Assembly (NCBI GenBank): GCA_025363655.1
Contig: JANYDK010000071.1
Span: 1 to 64,000, forward strand
Origin: Deltaproteobacteria bacterium
GTDB lineage: Bacteria; Myxococcota_A; Polyangia; Polyangiales; JADJMO01
Reading direction: 5' to 3'
Length of the DNA: 64,000 nt
The position numbers and the translations under genes are program-made. Positions within the stretch are counted from its first letter, which is position 1; the number at the start of each line of letters is the position of its first letter. Below the pieces are notes generated by a model, which was not told where the DNA came from, ran no database searches, and was given only the letters and a program-made list of their open reading frames with translations. Shown in pieces: positions 44,382 through 53,228 of this stretch.

Positions 44382-44984
44382 GTGACGAAGAATCGACTCG
44401 AAGCGTTCAGTGATGGCGTCCTCGCGGTCGTCATCACCATCATGGTCCTCGAGATCAAGGTCCCGCACGGCGGCGAGCTCCACGATTTGGAGCCGCTCCT
44501 GCCGCTCCTCTGCAGCTACGTGCTGAGCTTCGTCTACGTCGGCATCTACTGGAACAATCACCACCACCTCATTCACGTCACCAAGAAGATCAGCGGCGGC
44601 GTGATGTGGGCGAATCTCCATCTGCTGTTCTGGATCTCGCTCGTGCCGGTGACGACGGGATGGGTCGGCGAGCACGGCGGCGCGCCGTGGCCGGTGGTCT
44701 TCTATGGCCTGGTCCTCATGATGGCGTCGGTCGCGTGGGCGATCTTGGCGCGGACGATCGTCGCGCGAAATGGCCCGAATTCGATTCCGGCGCAGGCGAT
44801 GGGCAACGCCCTCAAAGAGCGTGTCTCGACCGCGCTCTATGCAGCCGCCGTCGGCCTCGCCTTCGTCCGCGCATGGATCTCGCTCGTCCTCTACGCGGCA
44901 GTCGCGCTCATGTGGGTGATCCCCGACAAGCGCATCGAGAAGCACGTCGCAGCCGGCGAAGCAGCGGAAACCGACGACGAGTGA
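44382..44984 (+). CDS. TMEM175-type potassium channel (DUF1211)
   Basis: This 200-residue membrane protein starts with GTG at 44382. Its first helix has the family motif RLEAFSDGVLAVVITIMVLE, where the Phe-Ser-Asp motif helps form the pore of bacterial TMEM175 channels. Five further membrane segments follow, the second with the hydrophilic NNHHHLIH run typical of the family. The C-terminal end is Glu-rich. It is divergent from the 43586-44335 lipoprotein gene with 46 bases between the starts. Confidence 0.87.
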   Translation: MTKNRLEAFSDGVLAVVITIMVLEIKVPHGGELHDLEPLLPLLCSYVLSFVYVGIYWNNHHHLIHVTKKISGGVMWANLHLLFWISLVPVTTGWVGEHGGAPWPVVFYGLVLMMASVAWAILARTIVARNGPNSIPAQAMGNALKERVSTALYAAAVGLAFVRAWISLVLYAAVALMWVIPDKRIEKHVAAGEAAETDDE

Positions 44985-45019
44985 CGACGATGCGACTCAG
45001 CACGAACGCGATCACGCGA

Positions 45020-46477
45020 TCACGCGATGCGTCGATCGTGCGCTTCCTCGGAGAACTCGAACTTCACCGAAGGCACGCGAAAACAAATCGGCTCCGCGTC
45101 GCCGACGATCGCCCGCGCGGCCCGCGACGTCACCGTCCCGCGGAGTGGAATGCAGGCGTCGAGCGGAATTCCGAGATCGATCTCTTGGCGCGAGATGCGC
45201 AGACGAAGCGGCTGGCTCGACATCGCGCGATCTTGCGGCACGCAATACGCGAGAAATGCGCGGAAATTCTCGAAGCATTCGCCCCACGCACCCTCCATCG
45301 GCGGAGCTTCGTCGGAGAGCGTGAGACGTGCTTCGGCGTCGGGTGCGCTGCCGCTCCCCGCATCGAGGGTGACCTCGACCCCGCCATCGCGTGTGTGTTC
45401 GACGACGGCGTGATGGAGCACGTGCATCGGCATGCCCTCGGTCGTGAGGCGCGCAGCGAGCGCCGGCACCACGTGGGTGACCGCGTTGGTGACGAAGGTG
45501 ATGCCGCGATGACCGGTCTTCGGATCGACCACGTGGACGCGCCAATTGGTTTGAATCGGGCTCGGCATCAGCCGGCGCAGAGGGCCGAGGAAGGCGAAGC
45601 CGAAGTGCCCGTGGCGATACGTGAGAAACGTGAATAGGGCATGTTTTTTCGAGGGACCGAGCGTTTGCAGCTCGAGGCCCGACGGCACGAACGGCGTCAG
45701 CAGCGCGGCGTCGACGAGGTAGTTCACGTAGACGACGTCGGTGATGTCGCTGCGCATCGTCAGCTCGGGGATCGGCTCGAGGAGGACGCCGAAGAAGCGA
45801 CTGTTGGCCAATGCATCGAGGATGCGCGCGAGCGGCGAGCTCGACGGATATCGCCACAGCGCCCAACGACCGTGGCCCTCCGTCGGACGCGCGCGCCGCA
45901 GCACCTCTTCGGTGACGAGCAGGAGCCACACCTGAAGGATGACGAAGCCGACCGCATTGGCCGCGGCGATCACCGTCGAGGCCGGTCGCATCGTCGCCGG
46001 GAGAATCGGTGAGACGACGGCGAAGCCCATCGCCACGAAGAGCGGCACCGTCAGCCACGTGAGCGCGCGCGACCAAGTGCCGGCCCGCACGAAGCACCAC
46101 GTCCACCCCAGCGCACCGAGCGTGTAGAAGAGCGCGCCCCACCCCGCCGTCAGCGGAAATAGCCTTTTTTCCAGCGCCAAATAGGCCGCGACGTTGGAAC
46201 CGGCGAGCGTCACCCCACGCGTCACCCAGACGAGCTGCGCGTACTGATCAGGCAGCACCGCGCAGCACGTGAGGACGAGGACGATCACCGAACCCGCGCG
46301 TGGGAGCCAACGCGCGCGGACCATCGCCACTGCCAGCGCCAAATCGGCGACGGCGCAGAGCTGCCAGGGCAGCCATCCGAGCCGGAAGCGCAGCGAGTGC
46401 GCGGAGATCGAAGCGACGCGCTCGACGTCGGAAGCCAGCGTCCCGCCCGGCAACATCGGAGCGAGCATGAGCGCCAT
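45020..46477 (-). CDS. Membrane protein with C-terminal DUF2071-like domain
   Basis: The N-terminal part of about 200 residues has six or seven membrane helices (LCAVADLALAVAMV, TVIAAANAVGFVILQVWLLL and others). The rest matches DUF2071/YqjF-like proteins (VVYVNYLVDAALLTPFVPSGLELQTLG, later HFGFAFLGPLRR), a fold related to acetoacetate decarboxylase. The first Met at 46477 may not be the true start: about 20 hydrophobic GC3-rich codons continue in frame upstream but without ATG, GTG or TTG. The small MGDKSPK gene ends 86 bases upstream. Function unknown. Confidence 0.7.
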   Translation of the reverse strand: MALMLAPMLPGGTLASDVERVASISAHSLRFRLGWLPWQLCAVADLALAVAMVRARWLPRAGSVIVLVLTCCAVLPDQYAQLVWVTRGVTLAGSNVAAYLALEKRLFPLTAGWGALFYTLGALGWTWCFVRAGTWSRALTWLTVPLFVAMGFAVVSPILPATMRPASTVIAAANAVGFVILQVWLLLVTEEVLRRARPTEGHGRWALWRYPSSSPLARILDALANSRFFGVLLEPIPELTMRSDITDVVYVNYLVDAALLTPFVPSGLELQTLGPSKKHALFTFLTYRHGHFGFAFLGPLRRLMPSPIQTNWRVHVVDPKTGHRGITFVTNAVTHVVPALAARLTTEGMPMHVLHHAVVEHTRDGGVEVTLDAGSGSAPDAEARLTLSDEAPPMEGAWGECFENFRAFLAYCVPQDRAMSSQPLRLRISRQEIDLGIPLDACIPLRGTVTSRAARAIVGDAEPICFRVPSVKFEFSEEAHDRRIA

Positions 46478-46563
46478 CGAGACGATGGCCCACGCGTGGA
46501 CGAAGAAATTGACGAAGAGCGCGAGCTCGAGGAAGCGATCGGCCCGCGCTTCGGCTCGAGTGG

Positions 46564-46695
46564 CTACTTGCCCTTCTTCGCGCCGGCAGCGCCCTGCTTG
46601 GCCGCCTTCTCGTTGGCGTTCGCCTTCTTCTGATTCTTGTCGGCGGTGTCTTGCTTCTTCGCCTTGTCTTTCGCCTTCGGAGACTTGTCACCCAT
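46564..46695 (-). CDS. Small Lys/Ala-rich basic protein (MGDKSPK family)
   Basis: This 43-residue protein begins MGDKSPKAKDKAKKQ and ends GAKKGK. The same opening occurs in tiny basic proteins scattered across many bacteria, which I recall as a conserved but uncharacterised group. It is almost entirely Lys, Ala, Asn, Gln and Asp and should be unstructured; nucleic-acid binding is a guess. The ATG at 46695 fits the conserved start better than an in-frame start at 46761. Confidence 0.72.
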   Translation of the reverse strand: MGDKSPKAKDKAKKQDTADKNQKKANANEKAAKQGAAGAKKGK

Positions 46696-46767
46696 GAGAG
46701 ACCGAGCCCTTCGCCGCCAAGGCATCGAGGAAAATCTCGACGCGAGAGGGCACCGTAGCACTCGGTC

Positions 46768-47784
46768 TCACCAACGTGCGCGTACTTCTTCTGCGAATCC
46801 GAGGAGCGAGCGGAGCTGCAACTGGCTGCCGCGGTCGTCGACGAGGGTGCCGGTCCAGCTCCCGAGGCACCAGCGTAGCCGTGCCCCGAGGAGGCCGACG
46901 TTCCCTTGGGCGACGCGCGAATAGCGGGGCGTGAAGGTCAAATCGACCCGCGCCGAGCGCACGCGCCACGGTTTTTCCAGGTGATGCGGATCGTAGGAAA
47001 AATGCACGGGCTCGTGGATTTTGTGGAGGACGCCGTCGACGACGAAGCCGTTCTCGGTCGCGCCGGTGCCGTCGGTCCACCGTCCGCCGAGGTTGAGCCC
47101 GACCACCCGCCCGGAGACCCGTCCAGCACAACTGCCCCAGTTCCAAGTCGTGCGGTACGGCCAGACCCCGCGGCCGTAGTCGAGGCAAGCGAACGCCTCG
47201 AGCTCGGGGTCGAAGAGGTAGACGCGATCGTCGACGCGCACCTCGCCGGTGGCGGCGAGCGCGGCCTGCTTGGAGGTGAACTGGAAGTGCTCGTCGCCCA
47301 AGGGGACGACCACGTTGAGCGTCTCCTTCGGTCTCTCGACGAGGAGCTCGGCGCGGAGACGCACGCCGCGCCCGAGCACCGGGTCGAACGCAGCCTCGAT
47401 GCGAGTGCCGACCTCGGACTCGCGAATCGCCACGCGCACGCCGAGCGCGGCGAGGTGCAAATCGCCCGCGTGCGGAAGGTCGGGGAATTGGCTGCGAAAG
47501 CCACCCGGCACGACCCCGACGCGTTCGATCGGCGTCCGCGTCGCGTAATCGAGGAACGTGACGACGACGAGCCCGAGGTAGTCGATGTCGGCGAGCGTGA
47601 CCGCGAGTAGGTGATCACGCGTCGTCACGCACCAATAGTCCCAACGCTTCTTGCGCAGCGCATGACCACGCAGCGCGCAACGATGGAGAGGCCTCCGCGA
47701 CCAACCGATGGCGTCCGTGCGCAGCCGCCCGTCTCCGTCGACGAGATCGACCGCCGAGTGCAGCTCGGGCGAAGCAGTTGGCAT
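46768..47784 (-). CDS. DUF2804 family protein
   Basis: This 338-residue protein matches DUF2804 through FDPELEAFACLDYGRGVWPYRTTWNWG and VVGLNLGGRWTDGTGATENG, both hallmarks of that family. It appears soluble, with no signal peptide, and is beta-rich throughout. Family members are widespread but have no established activity; a lipocalin-like lipid-binding role has been thought likely from the fold. It lies 72 bases upstream of the MGDKSPK gene on the same strand and is divergent from the GH25 gene. Confidence 0.82.
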   Translation of the reverse strand: MPTASPELHSAVDLVDGDGRLRTDAIGWSRRPLHRCALRGHALRKKRWDYWCVTTRDHLLAVTLADIDYLGLVVVTFLDYATRTPIERVGVVPGGFRSQFPDLPHAGDLHLAALGVRVAIRESEVGTRIEAAFDPVLGRGVRLRAELLVERPKETLNVVVPLGDEHFQFTSKQAALAATGEVRVDDRVYLFDPELEAFACLDYGRGVWPYRTTWNWGSCAGRVSGRVVGLNLGGRWTDGTGATENGFVVDGVLHKIHEPVHFSYDPHHLEKPWRVRSARVDLTFTPRYSRVAQGNVGLLGARLRWCLGSWTGTLVDDRGSQLQLRSLLGFAEEVRARW

Positions 47785-47850
47785 CGACTGGGACGATAGC
47801 GCGACGCGCCATTCGTCATGATGAGAGACGTGGGCGATTCATTTCGTACA

Positions 47851-49593
47851 ATGAGAGCCATGCAGTCCCGCCGTACGCGCCGTCTCGCATCGGTCCTTCC
47901 CGCCGCCACTGTCTTCGTCGGTCTCGTAGGTTGTGTCTCCGAAGAGTCGTCGCAGCAATCGATCGGCACCACCGAAGAGGCCGTCGTCGTCTGCGCGAAA
48001 GGACCGACCGTCGAGGGCGTCGACGTCAGCGTCTGGCAAGGGAGCAGCATCGATTGGAAGGCGGTCAAGGCCTCGGGTCGCGCCTTCGGCATCGCGCGCA
48101 TCAGCTACGGCACGGGCACCATCGACGCGACGTTTCCCGGCAACTGGAACGGCATGAAGGCGGCCGGAATGGTCCGCGGCGCCTACCAATGGTTTCGTCC
48201 GGCGCAAGACGCGAAGGCCCAAGCCGACATCGTCATCGCCCACGTCGGCAAGCTCGGGCCTGGTGACCTGCCCGTCACCGCCGACGTCGAAGAGACGCAG
48301 AGCGTCTCGGCTGCGGGCATCACCTCGGCGCTGCACGTATGGATGGATCGCGTCGAGGCCGGCACCGGCAAGCGGCCGATCATCTACTCGGGCAAATACT
48401 TCTGGAACGACAACGTCGTCAGCAAAGACTTCTCCGCGTATCCCTACTGGATTCCGGCCTACGGGCCGACGTGCCCCGATCTGGCGACCCCGTGGAGCGA
48501 TTGGAAATTTTTCCAATATACCGACAAGGCCTCCGTCGCCGGCATTCCCGGTGGCGTCGATGGCGACAAGTTCAACGGCACGCTCGCCGATCTCGAAGCG
48601 TTCGCCGGCGTCGATGCCAACGCGCCTCCGACGGGCTCGCTCGATGAGGTCTCGTGCGATCGACTCCGCGGTTGGGCGCAAGATCCCGACGCCAAGACCA
48701 CCGCGCTCGACGTACACCTCTATTTCGATTCGAAGCCCGGCGATGCGACCTCGACCGCGCGCGTCGTCCACGCCGGCACCGATCGCCCCGATCTCTGCAA
48801 GCCGCTCGGCACGTGCAACCACGCCTTCGAGCTCGGCGTCCCCTACTCGCTCTTCGACGGCAAGCCGCACGTGGTCCACGCCTACGCCATCGACTCGGGT
48901 GGCAAAGGCCCGAACCCGGAGATCCCCGGGAGCCCGAAGAACCTCACCTGCGCGCGCCCGACGTTGCCCGACGGCGTGCGACGTCACGTGCCCTCCCCGG
49001 CCGTGATGACCGCTTGGAAATTCGATCCGTTCTTCGATCAGCTGACCCTCGACGACGCCGCGCTCGATGCACTTCCGATCGGTCGTGACGTGCCGAGCGC
49101 GCCGAGCCTGGTGAGCACCGACGACGCGACGCTCGGCGTGCAGCTCGTCGACGGATCGCTGCATCGTCACGTGCAGAACCCACTTTCGATGGACGCCTGG
49201 CGCTTCGATTTCGCGGCGGTCACCAAGTGGACGGCCGACAAATACGCCGCGCTCGGGCCGGCTCCGGACTGGCGCCTTCGCCCGCTCTTGGTGAAGGGTT
49301 CTGGCCCGGGAATTTATCTCCTCGACGATCGCACGAGTGAAGATCCGTCGACGCTCGGGGACGGCGGAGCGAGCGATGGCGGCGATGCCGGACCGAACGA
49401 CGGCGGCGGCGCGTCACGTGACGGCGGCTACGGCGCGAACGCAGACGGAGGCGTCGAGCTCGCCGCCGATCTGCACGGCGGATGTTCGACGAGCACCAAC
49501 GGCACGAGCGGTGCGCGCGCGAGCATGACGACGCTCTTGCTCGCGGCGCTCGTCGGCCTCGGCGCACGTTCTCGCCGAAGCCAGAAAAACTAG
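47851..49593 (+). CDS. GH25 muramidase lipoprotein with MYXO-CTERM-like tail
   Basis: This protein of about 580 residues is predicted to cut peptidoglycan. A signal peptide ends in LVGC. The GH25 domain has GVDVSVWQG at its start and the catalytic DxE in VTADVEET. Two accessory beta regions follow, the second with RRHVPSPAVMTAWKFDP and HRHVQNPLSMDAWRFDF repeats. The C-terminus has an Asp/Gly linker, Gly-Gly-Cys-Ser, a hydrophobic helix (MTTLLLAALVGLGA) and basic residues, as in MYXO-CTERM sorting signals. Starts at 47818 and 47860 are also possible. It converges on a second wall hydrolase. Confidence 0.85.
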   Translation: MRAMQSRRTRRLASVLPAATVFVGLVGCVSEESSQQSIGTTEEAVVVCAKGPTVEGVDVSVWQGSSIDWKAVKASGRAFGIARISYGTGTIDATFPGNWNGMKAAGMVRGAYQWFRPAQDAKAQADIVIAHVGKLGPGDLPVTADVEETQSVSAAGITSALHVWMDRVEAGTGKRPIIYSGKYFWNDNVVSKDFSAYPYWIPAYGPTCPDLATPWSDWKFFQYTDKASVAGIPGGVDGDKFNGTLADLEAFAGVDANAPPTGSLDEVSCDRLRGWAQDPDAKTTALDVHLYFDSKPGDATSTARVVHAGTDRPDLCKPLGTCNHAFELGVPYSLFDGKPHVVHAYAIDSGGKGPNPEIPGSPKNLTCARPTLPDGVRRHVPSPAVMTAWKFDPFFDQLTLDDAALDALPIGRDVPSAPSLVSTDDATLGVQLVDGSLHRHVQNPLSMDAWRFDFAAVTKWTADKYAALGPAPDWRLRPLLVKGSGPGIYLLDDRTSEDPSTLGDGGASDGGDAGPNDGGGASRDGGYGANADGGVELAADLHGGCSTSTNGTSGARASMTTLLLAALVGLGARSRRSQKN

Positions 49594-51188
49594 GCCGATC
49601 GTCGACGACGGGCGGCCCAGGCAGCGATCGCGCCGGTGACGAGCGCGAAGGCCCAAGGCGACGAACCCTTGGGCGCGTTCGGCACGCTGCACCCGCCCTT
49701 CATGTCGTTGCCACCATCGATCTGATTCGTCGGCGGAGTCCCGTTCGGACCGGCATCGACACCTGGCGGAGTGCTGCCGGTGTCGCCGGTCGTGCCACCG
49801 TCGTCACCGCCGCCGGGCCCTCCGTCGCTCCCGGGCGGAAGTGACGCCGGCTTCACGTCGAGCACGTAGACCTTGGGACCCGACGTCGCCTGCACCAGCA
49901 CCGGAGCTTCGGGAAGCGGCAGACCTTCGGCGACCGTCGCAGCCTCGGCGTCGGTCATCGCGGTGACCGCCTTGTCGTCGAACGCCCACGCGGTGAACGA
50001 CGCCGGACTGACGACGTGCCTGCGCGTGCCGGAGTCGATCACCCAAATCGCACCATCGGGCGTCTTTCGCAGCGTCGGCGCGCTCGGCAGGCTCCCCGAC
50101 TTTTCGTACGCCGTCTCGTCGTCCGGCGTCATCCAGCGCTGTTCTTTCAAGGGATCGAACTTCCACGCACCGAGCACCGTCGGGCTCTCGATCCAACGAA
50201 GGACCCCAGGCAGCGCCTTCGGGATCGGGCAGTTCAGCGCCGTGACGCTGCCCCCGAGCGCGACCCCGCCGCTCTTGTCGACGGGGTTGGCGAGCGCATG
50301 AATCGCGTGCGCCTTGGCATCGCAGAAGTAGAGCGGCGTGGTCAGCGAGAAGCCGTGGTTCGGATCGACGCCGAGCGCGGTGGCGACGTCGGGACGCGCG
50401 ACGTCGGCCTTCGCCGAGAGGTGCGTGCCCTTGCCCGGATCGCCGTCGATCCAAAAATCGATCGTGAGCGCCGTGCTCTTCGCGTTCATGTCGACGGCCC
50501 ACCCCGTCAGCGAGGTGTTGGCCGAGTCGAGGTAGCCTTTGAGTTGCACCGGCGGCACCGAAGGCGTCAGCCCGTTGCGTCGAATGGCGTGATAGACGCG
50601 TGAATCATAGGCAAATTTGAGCGTGTCGCCGGTGCGCGTGAAGGTCTGCGTCGCCTTGCGGCCGACGTGCCCGCAGTTGTACTCCTCGTAAATCTCGTAC
50701 GACGTCGCGCTCACCTTCTTGCCGAAGAGCTTGATGTGACCATCGCAGACGAGCGCGTCGCCGGCCTCGAGCGAGTCGAGCGGAATGCTGCTCCAACCGT
50801 TGGTCCCGCTGCGATCGCTCATGTAGACGCTGGTCGTCGGATCGCTCGCGATCTGCCAACACCACGAGACGAAGCCCGAGCAGTCCGAGCGATACGCATC
50901 CCACGCCGCCGCCGGCCTCGAGCACGTGCCGCCGCAGATGTAGTCGGTGCCGCCACGCACGCCGCCGCAATAGGGGACGCTCGCCGCCACGTACGCCTCG
51001 GCGCGCGCGATGATCTCGTCCTTGGTCATCGCCTCGTGCGTCTGGGAGATCTTCTCCTGATCCTCCGGACGCGTGCCGTGGTCGGAGCCGACCTCCTCGC
51101 TCGCGCAACCGACACCGCCAGCCAGCATGACGAGCGGAACCAGCGGGCCAAGGACGAGCCGGGCCGAAGCAAAGGACGACTTGGACAT
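49590..51188 (-). CDS. NlpC/P60-like (CHAP-type) hydrolase lipoprotein with MYXO-CTERM-like tail
   Basis: This 532-residue protein has a signal peptide from the ATG at 51188 and a lipobox (GVGC). The catalytic domain (about 50-200) has AYRSDCSGFVSWCW with the nucleophile Cys and GDALVCDGHIKLFG with the His, as in NlpC/P60-type peptidases. Accessory regions repeat the HVxSPxxxxAWxFD unit seen in the GH25 neighbour (LRWIESPTVLGAWKFDP, RRHVVSPASFTAWAFDD). The tail is Gly-Gly-Cys-Ser, a helix, then RRRR. Its stop overlaps the stop of the convergent GH25 gene in the shared tetranucleotide CTAG. Confidence 0.83.
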   Translation of the reverse strand: MSKSSFASARLVLGPLVPLVMLAGGVGCASEEVGSDHGTRPEDQEKISQTHEAMTKDEIIARAEAYVAASVPYCGGVRGGTDYICGGTCSRPAAAWDAYRSDCSGFVSWCWQIASDPTTSVYMSDRSGTNGWSSIPLDSLEAGDALVCDGHIKLFGKKVSATSYEIYEEYNCGHVGRKATQTFTRTGDTLKFAYDSRVYHAIRRNGLTPSVPPVQLKGYLDSANTSLTGWAVDMNAKSTALTIDFWIDGDPGKGTHLSAKADVARPDVATALGVDPNHGFSLTTPLYFCDAKAHAIHALANPVDKSGGVALGGSVTALNCPIPKALPGVLRWIESPTVLGAWKFDPLKEQRWMTPDDETAYEKSGSLPSAPTLRKTPDGAIWVIDSGTRRHVVSPASFTAWAFDDKAVTAMTDAEAATVAEGLPLPEAPVLVQATSGPKVYVLDVKPASLPPGSDGGPGGGDDGGTTGDTGSTPPGVDAGPNGTPPTNQIDGGNDMKGGCSVPNAPKGSSPWAFALVTGAIAAWAARRRRSA

Positions 51189-51297
51189 TTGCCGCGCAAT
51201 CAGCAATGGACGGGCCGCGCGAAGGGCGCGAAATATGGCCCAAATCAACGAGTGAGGGCGGAATCCTCTGGCGAGCGCGGAACGCTCCGGCGATCGA

Positions 51298-51314
51298 CAT
51301 GACGCGATGTCATG
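51298..51314. other. Palindrome between DUF2330 and NlpC/P60-like genes
   Basis: CATGAC and GTCATG form 6-bp arms around GCGAT, 14 bases beyond the DUF2330 stop and 110 bases upstream of the hydrolase start. It could be a regulator site or a weak terminator without a T-run. Confidence 0.4.
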
Positions 51315-51328
51315 CCGATGTGACGCCT

Positions 51329-53071
51329 TCAGCGAGCCCTTCCGTGACGCTTCGTGCGGCCGAAGATGCGACCAAGCCCCACGAGCGATCCGGCGAGACC
51401 GAGCACCAGGAGGTCGGTGCCGCTGTCGTCGACGTCTCCACGACCCGGCACGTGACAACCGCAGCTACGTGGATCGCGCGCGACGGGCGCGACCGAGCTC
51501 GAGCCCATCGGCGGCGGCGTTCCGAAGCTGGCGTCTTCAATGGTCGGCGTCGTCGCATCGATCGAAGAAGCGTCGTCGCTGCTGCCACCGCCACCACCCG
51601 CATCGGGCGGCGCAATCGCCTCGAGCGGCGGAAGGATCGTCGAGGCCGGCTTCACCTGGAACGGCGGCATCGTGCCTTTGATTTGTTTGTCGATGACCAG
51701 CTTGCCGCGTTTGACGTTGCCGAGATTGAGCGCCGGCGTCGGCTGCCAACCGCCGATGCCTCCACCTGGAGGTCCGCCCCACACGTTGCGAATCGGATTC
51801 GCACAGAGCGCGCCCTTCCACGGATGACGAATCACGTAGCGCGCTTGAAATGCGTTCGTTCCCGCTGGTTTTGCGCCCTTTTCGAAGGGGCCGCCCATGT
51901 CCTTCTCGCGCCCGCCAGCGACCGCTTCGGCGACGCTGAAGACGAGATCGTCGGTGAGCGTGGTGTTGTCGTAGCGCGCATGCAGACGCGTCAGCACCAT
52001 CGGCGTCTTCGGCTTGTCTCCGAAGATGACGTCACCACCGAGCAGCGACAAGTCACCCGCGGCCACCGGCGCATTGGCGAACGCGTACTCGGTGACGATG
52101 CCCTTGTTCTTACCGATGGTCACCGCTTCGTCGAAGAGCGCGGCGTACGTCTCGGCGAACTTGGTCTTGGTGTCCTCGACCATCTCGACGTTGGTCGGCA
52201 CGAAGACGTTCGGATAGTTGGAGACCTCGTAGCGCACCGAGCGCGAGAGCGTGAAGATGACGAGGTCCTGCTTTTCCTTGGCGTTGAGGAGCCCGAGCCG
52301 CACCGGCAGACGGAAGTCGGGGCTCTCGAAGCTGAAGCGCAGCGGCGAGAGCACCGCCACACCCTGCGCGTCCATCTTCACCTTGGTGATGTCGACTTTG
52401 GCGACGAAGAACTTCTGCTGCGCCTTGATGTACGGCGCGAACGCCGCTGAAGCTCCAGCCGGCACCTTGTAGCCGTTGTCCTTCAACCACGTCTCCAGCC
52501 CATCGCTCTCTTTCGCGCCGAGGACGACGATCTCGTACTCGCCGACCGCGAATTTCGCTTCCACGGTCACCACCGGCGGCGGCGGCGGTTCGCCTCCCTC
52601 CACCTTCGCAGGCTTCGGCGAAGCCGCAGCGGTGGCGCCACCCATACCCTTCATGCCATCGAGCCCGATGTTTCCGGGGCCGGGCATCGGACACGGATTC
52701 TGCTCCCAGAACTCGACCAACTTCGGCGCCGTCAGCGTCTCGAGGCGCTTGAACGTCTCCGCCGGGAGCGTCTTCACGTCCTCTTTTTTCAGGACCACCG
52801 GCACCGGCACCACCAGCGCGAAGCCCGCCGCCGGCCCCTTGTAGTTGTTCGACATGCTGATGACGGTGCGCGGCCCCTCGCGCATCAACACCACCATCGA
52901 CGCGTCGTTGTAGAGCTGCGTGCTCGACGCGATGCCCGCTCCTGCCACGGGGCCCTGCGGCTGCGGCGGCACGAAGCAACCGCACATCGCCTCCGCGCGA
53001 CGCGGCATGACGAAGGCGAACGAAGTGGTGAGCGCGGCGAGGGCGAGGACGCCGAAGAGCTTTCGAGCCAT
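51329..53071 (-). CDS. DUF2330 protein with MYXO-CTERM-like tail
   Basis: This 580-residue exported protein has a signal peptide cut after AEA. The mature start MCGCFVPPQP is typical of DUF2330. The domain continues with TQLYNDASMVVLMREGPRTVISMSNNYKG and GFALVVPVPVVLKK, as in the family, and a late CANPIRNVWGGP. The C-terminus has a Gly/Ser/Asp linker, then CGCHVPG, a hydrophobic helix (LLVLGLAGSLVGLGRIF) and basic residues, resembling MYXO-CTERM. DUF2330 proteins have no established function. It lies 140 bases upstream of the NlpC/P60-like gene on the same strand. Confidence 0.84.
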   Translation of the reverse strand: MARKLFGVLALAALTTSFAFVMPRRAEAMCGCFVPPQPQGPVAGAGIASSTQLYNDASMVVLMREGPRTVISMSNNYKGPAAGFALVVPVPVVLKKEDVKTLPAETFKRLETLTAPKLVEFWEQNPCPMPGPGNIGLDGMKGMGGATAAASPKPAKVEGGEPPPPPVVTVEAKFAVGEYEIVVLGAKESDGLETWLKDNGYKVPAGASAAFAPYIKAQQKFFVAKVDITKVKMDAQGVAVLSPLRFSFESPDFRLPVRLGLLNAKEKQDLVIFTLSRSVRYEVSNYPNVFVPTNVEMVEDTKTKFAETYAALFDEAVTIGKNKGIVTEYAFANAPVAAGDLSLLGGDVIFGDKPKTPMVLTRLHARYDNTTLTDDLVFSVAEAVAGGREKDMGGPFEKGAKPAGTNAFQARYVIRHPWKGALCANPIRNVWGGPPGGGIGGWQPTPALNLGNVKRGKLVIDKQIKGTMPPFQVKPASTILPPLEAIAPPDAGGGGGSSDDASSIDATTPTIEDASFGTPPPMGSSSVAPVARDPRSCGCHVPGRGDVDDSGTDLLVLGLAGSLVGLGRIFGRTKRHGRAR

Positions 53072-53228
53072 TTGCTACCTCCACGTACCCTTGACGCCGA
53101 GATTCGTGACCGAGCCCCGGAAAGTACTGGAAAATTAGACGAATTCCAACGCAGGAACAAACCGCAACGCTCCCCGACTCATCGACACCACCCCGTCATC
53201 GCGTGACAGCCCATTCGAGGAGGCGCAC

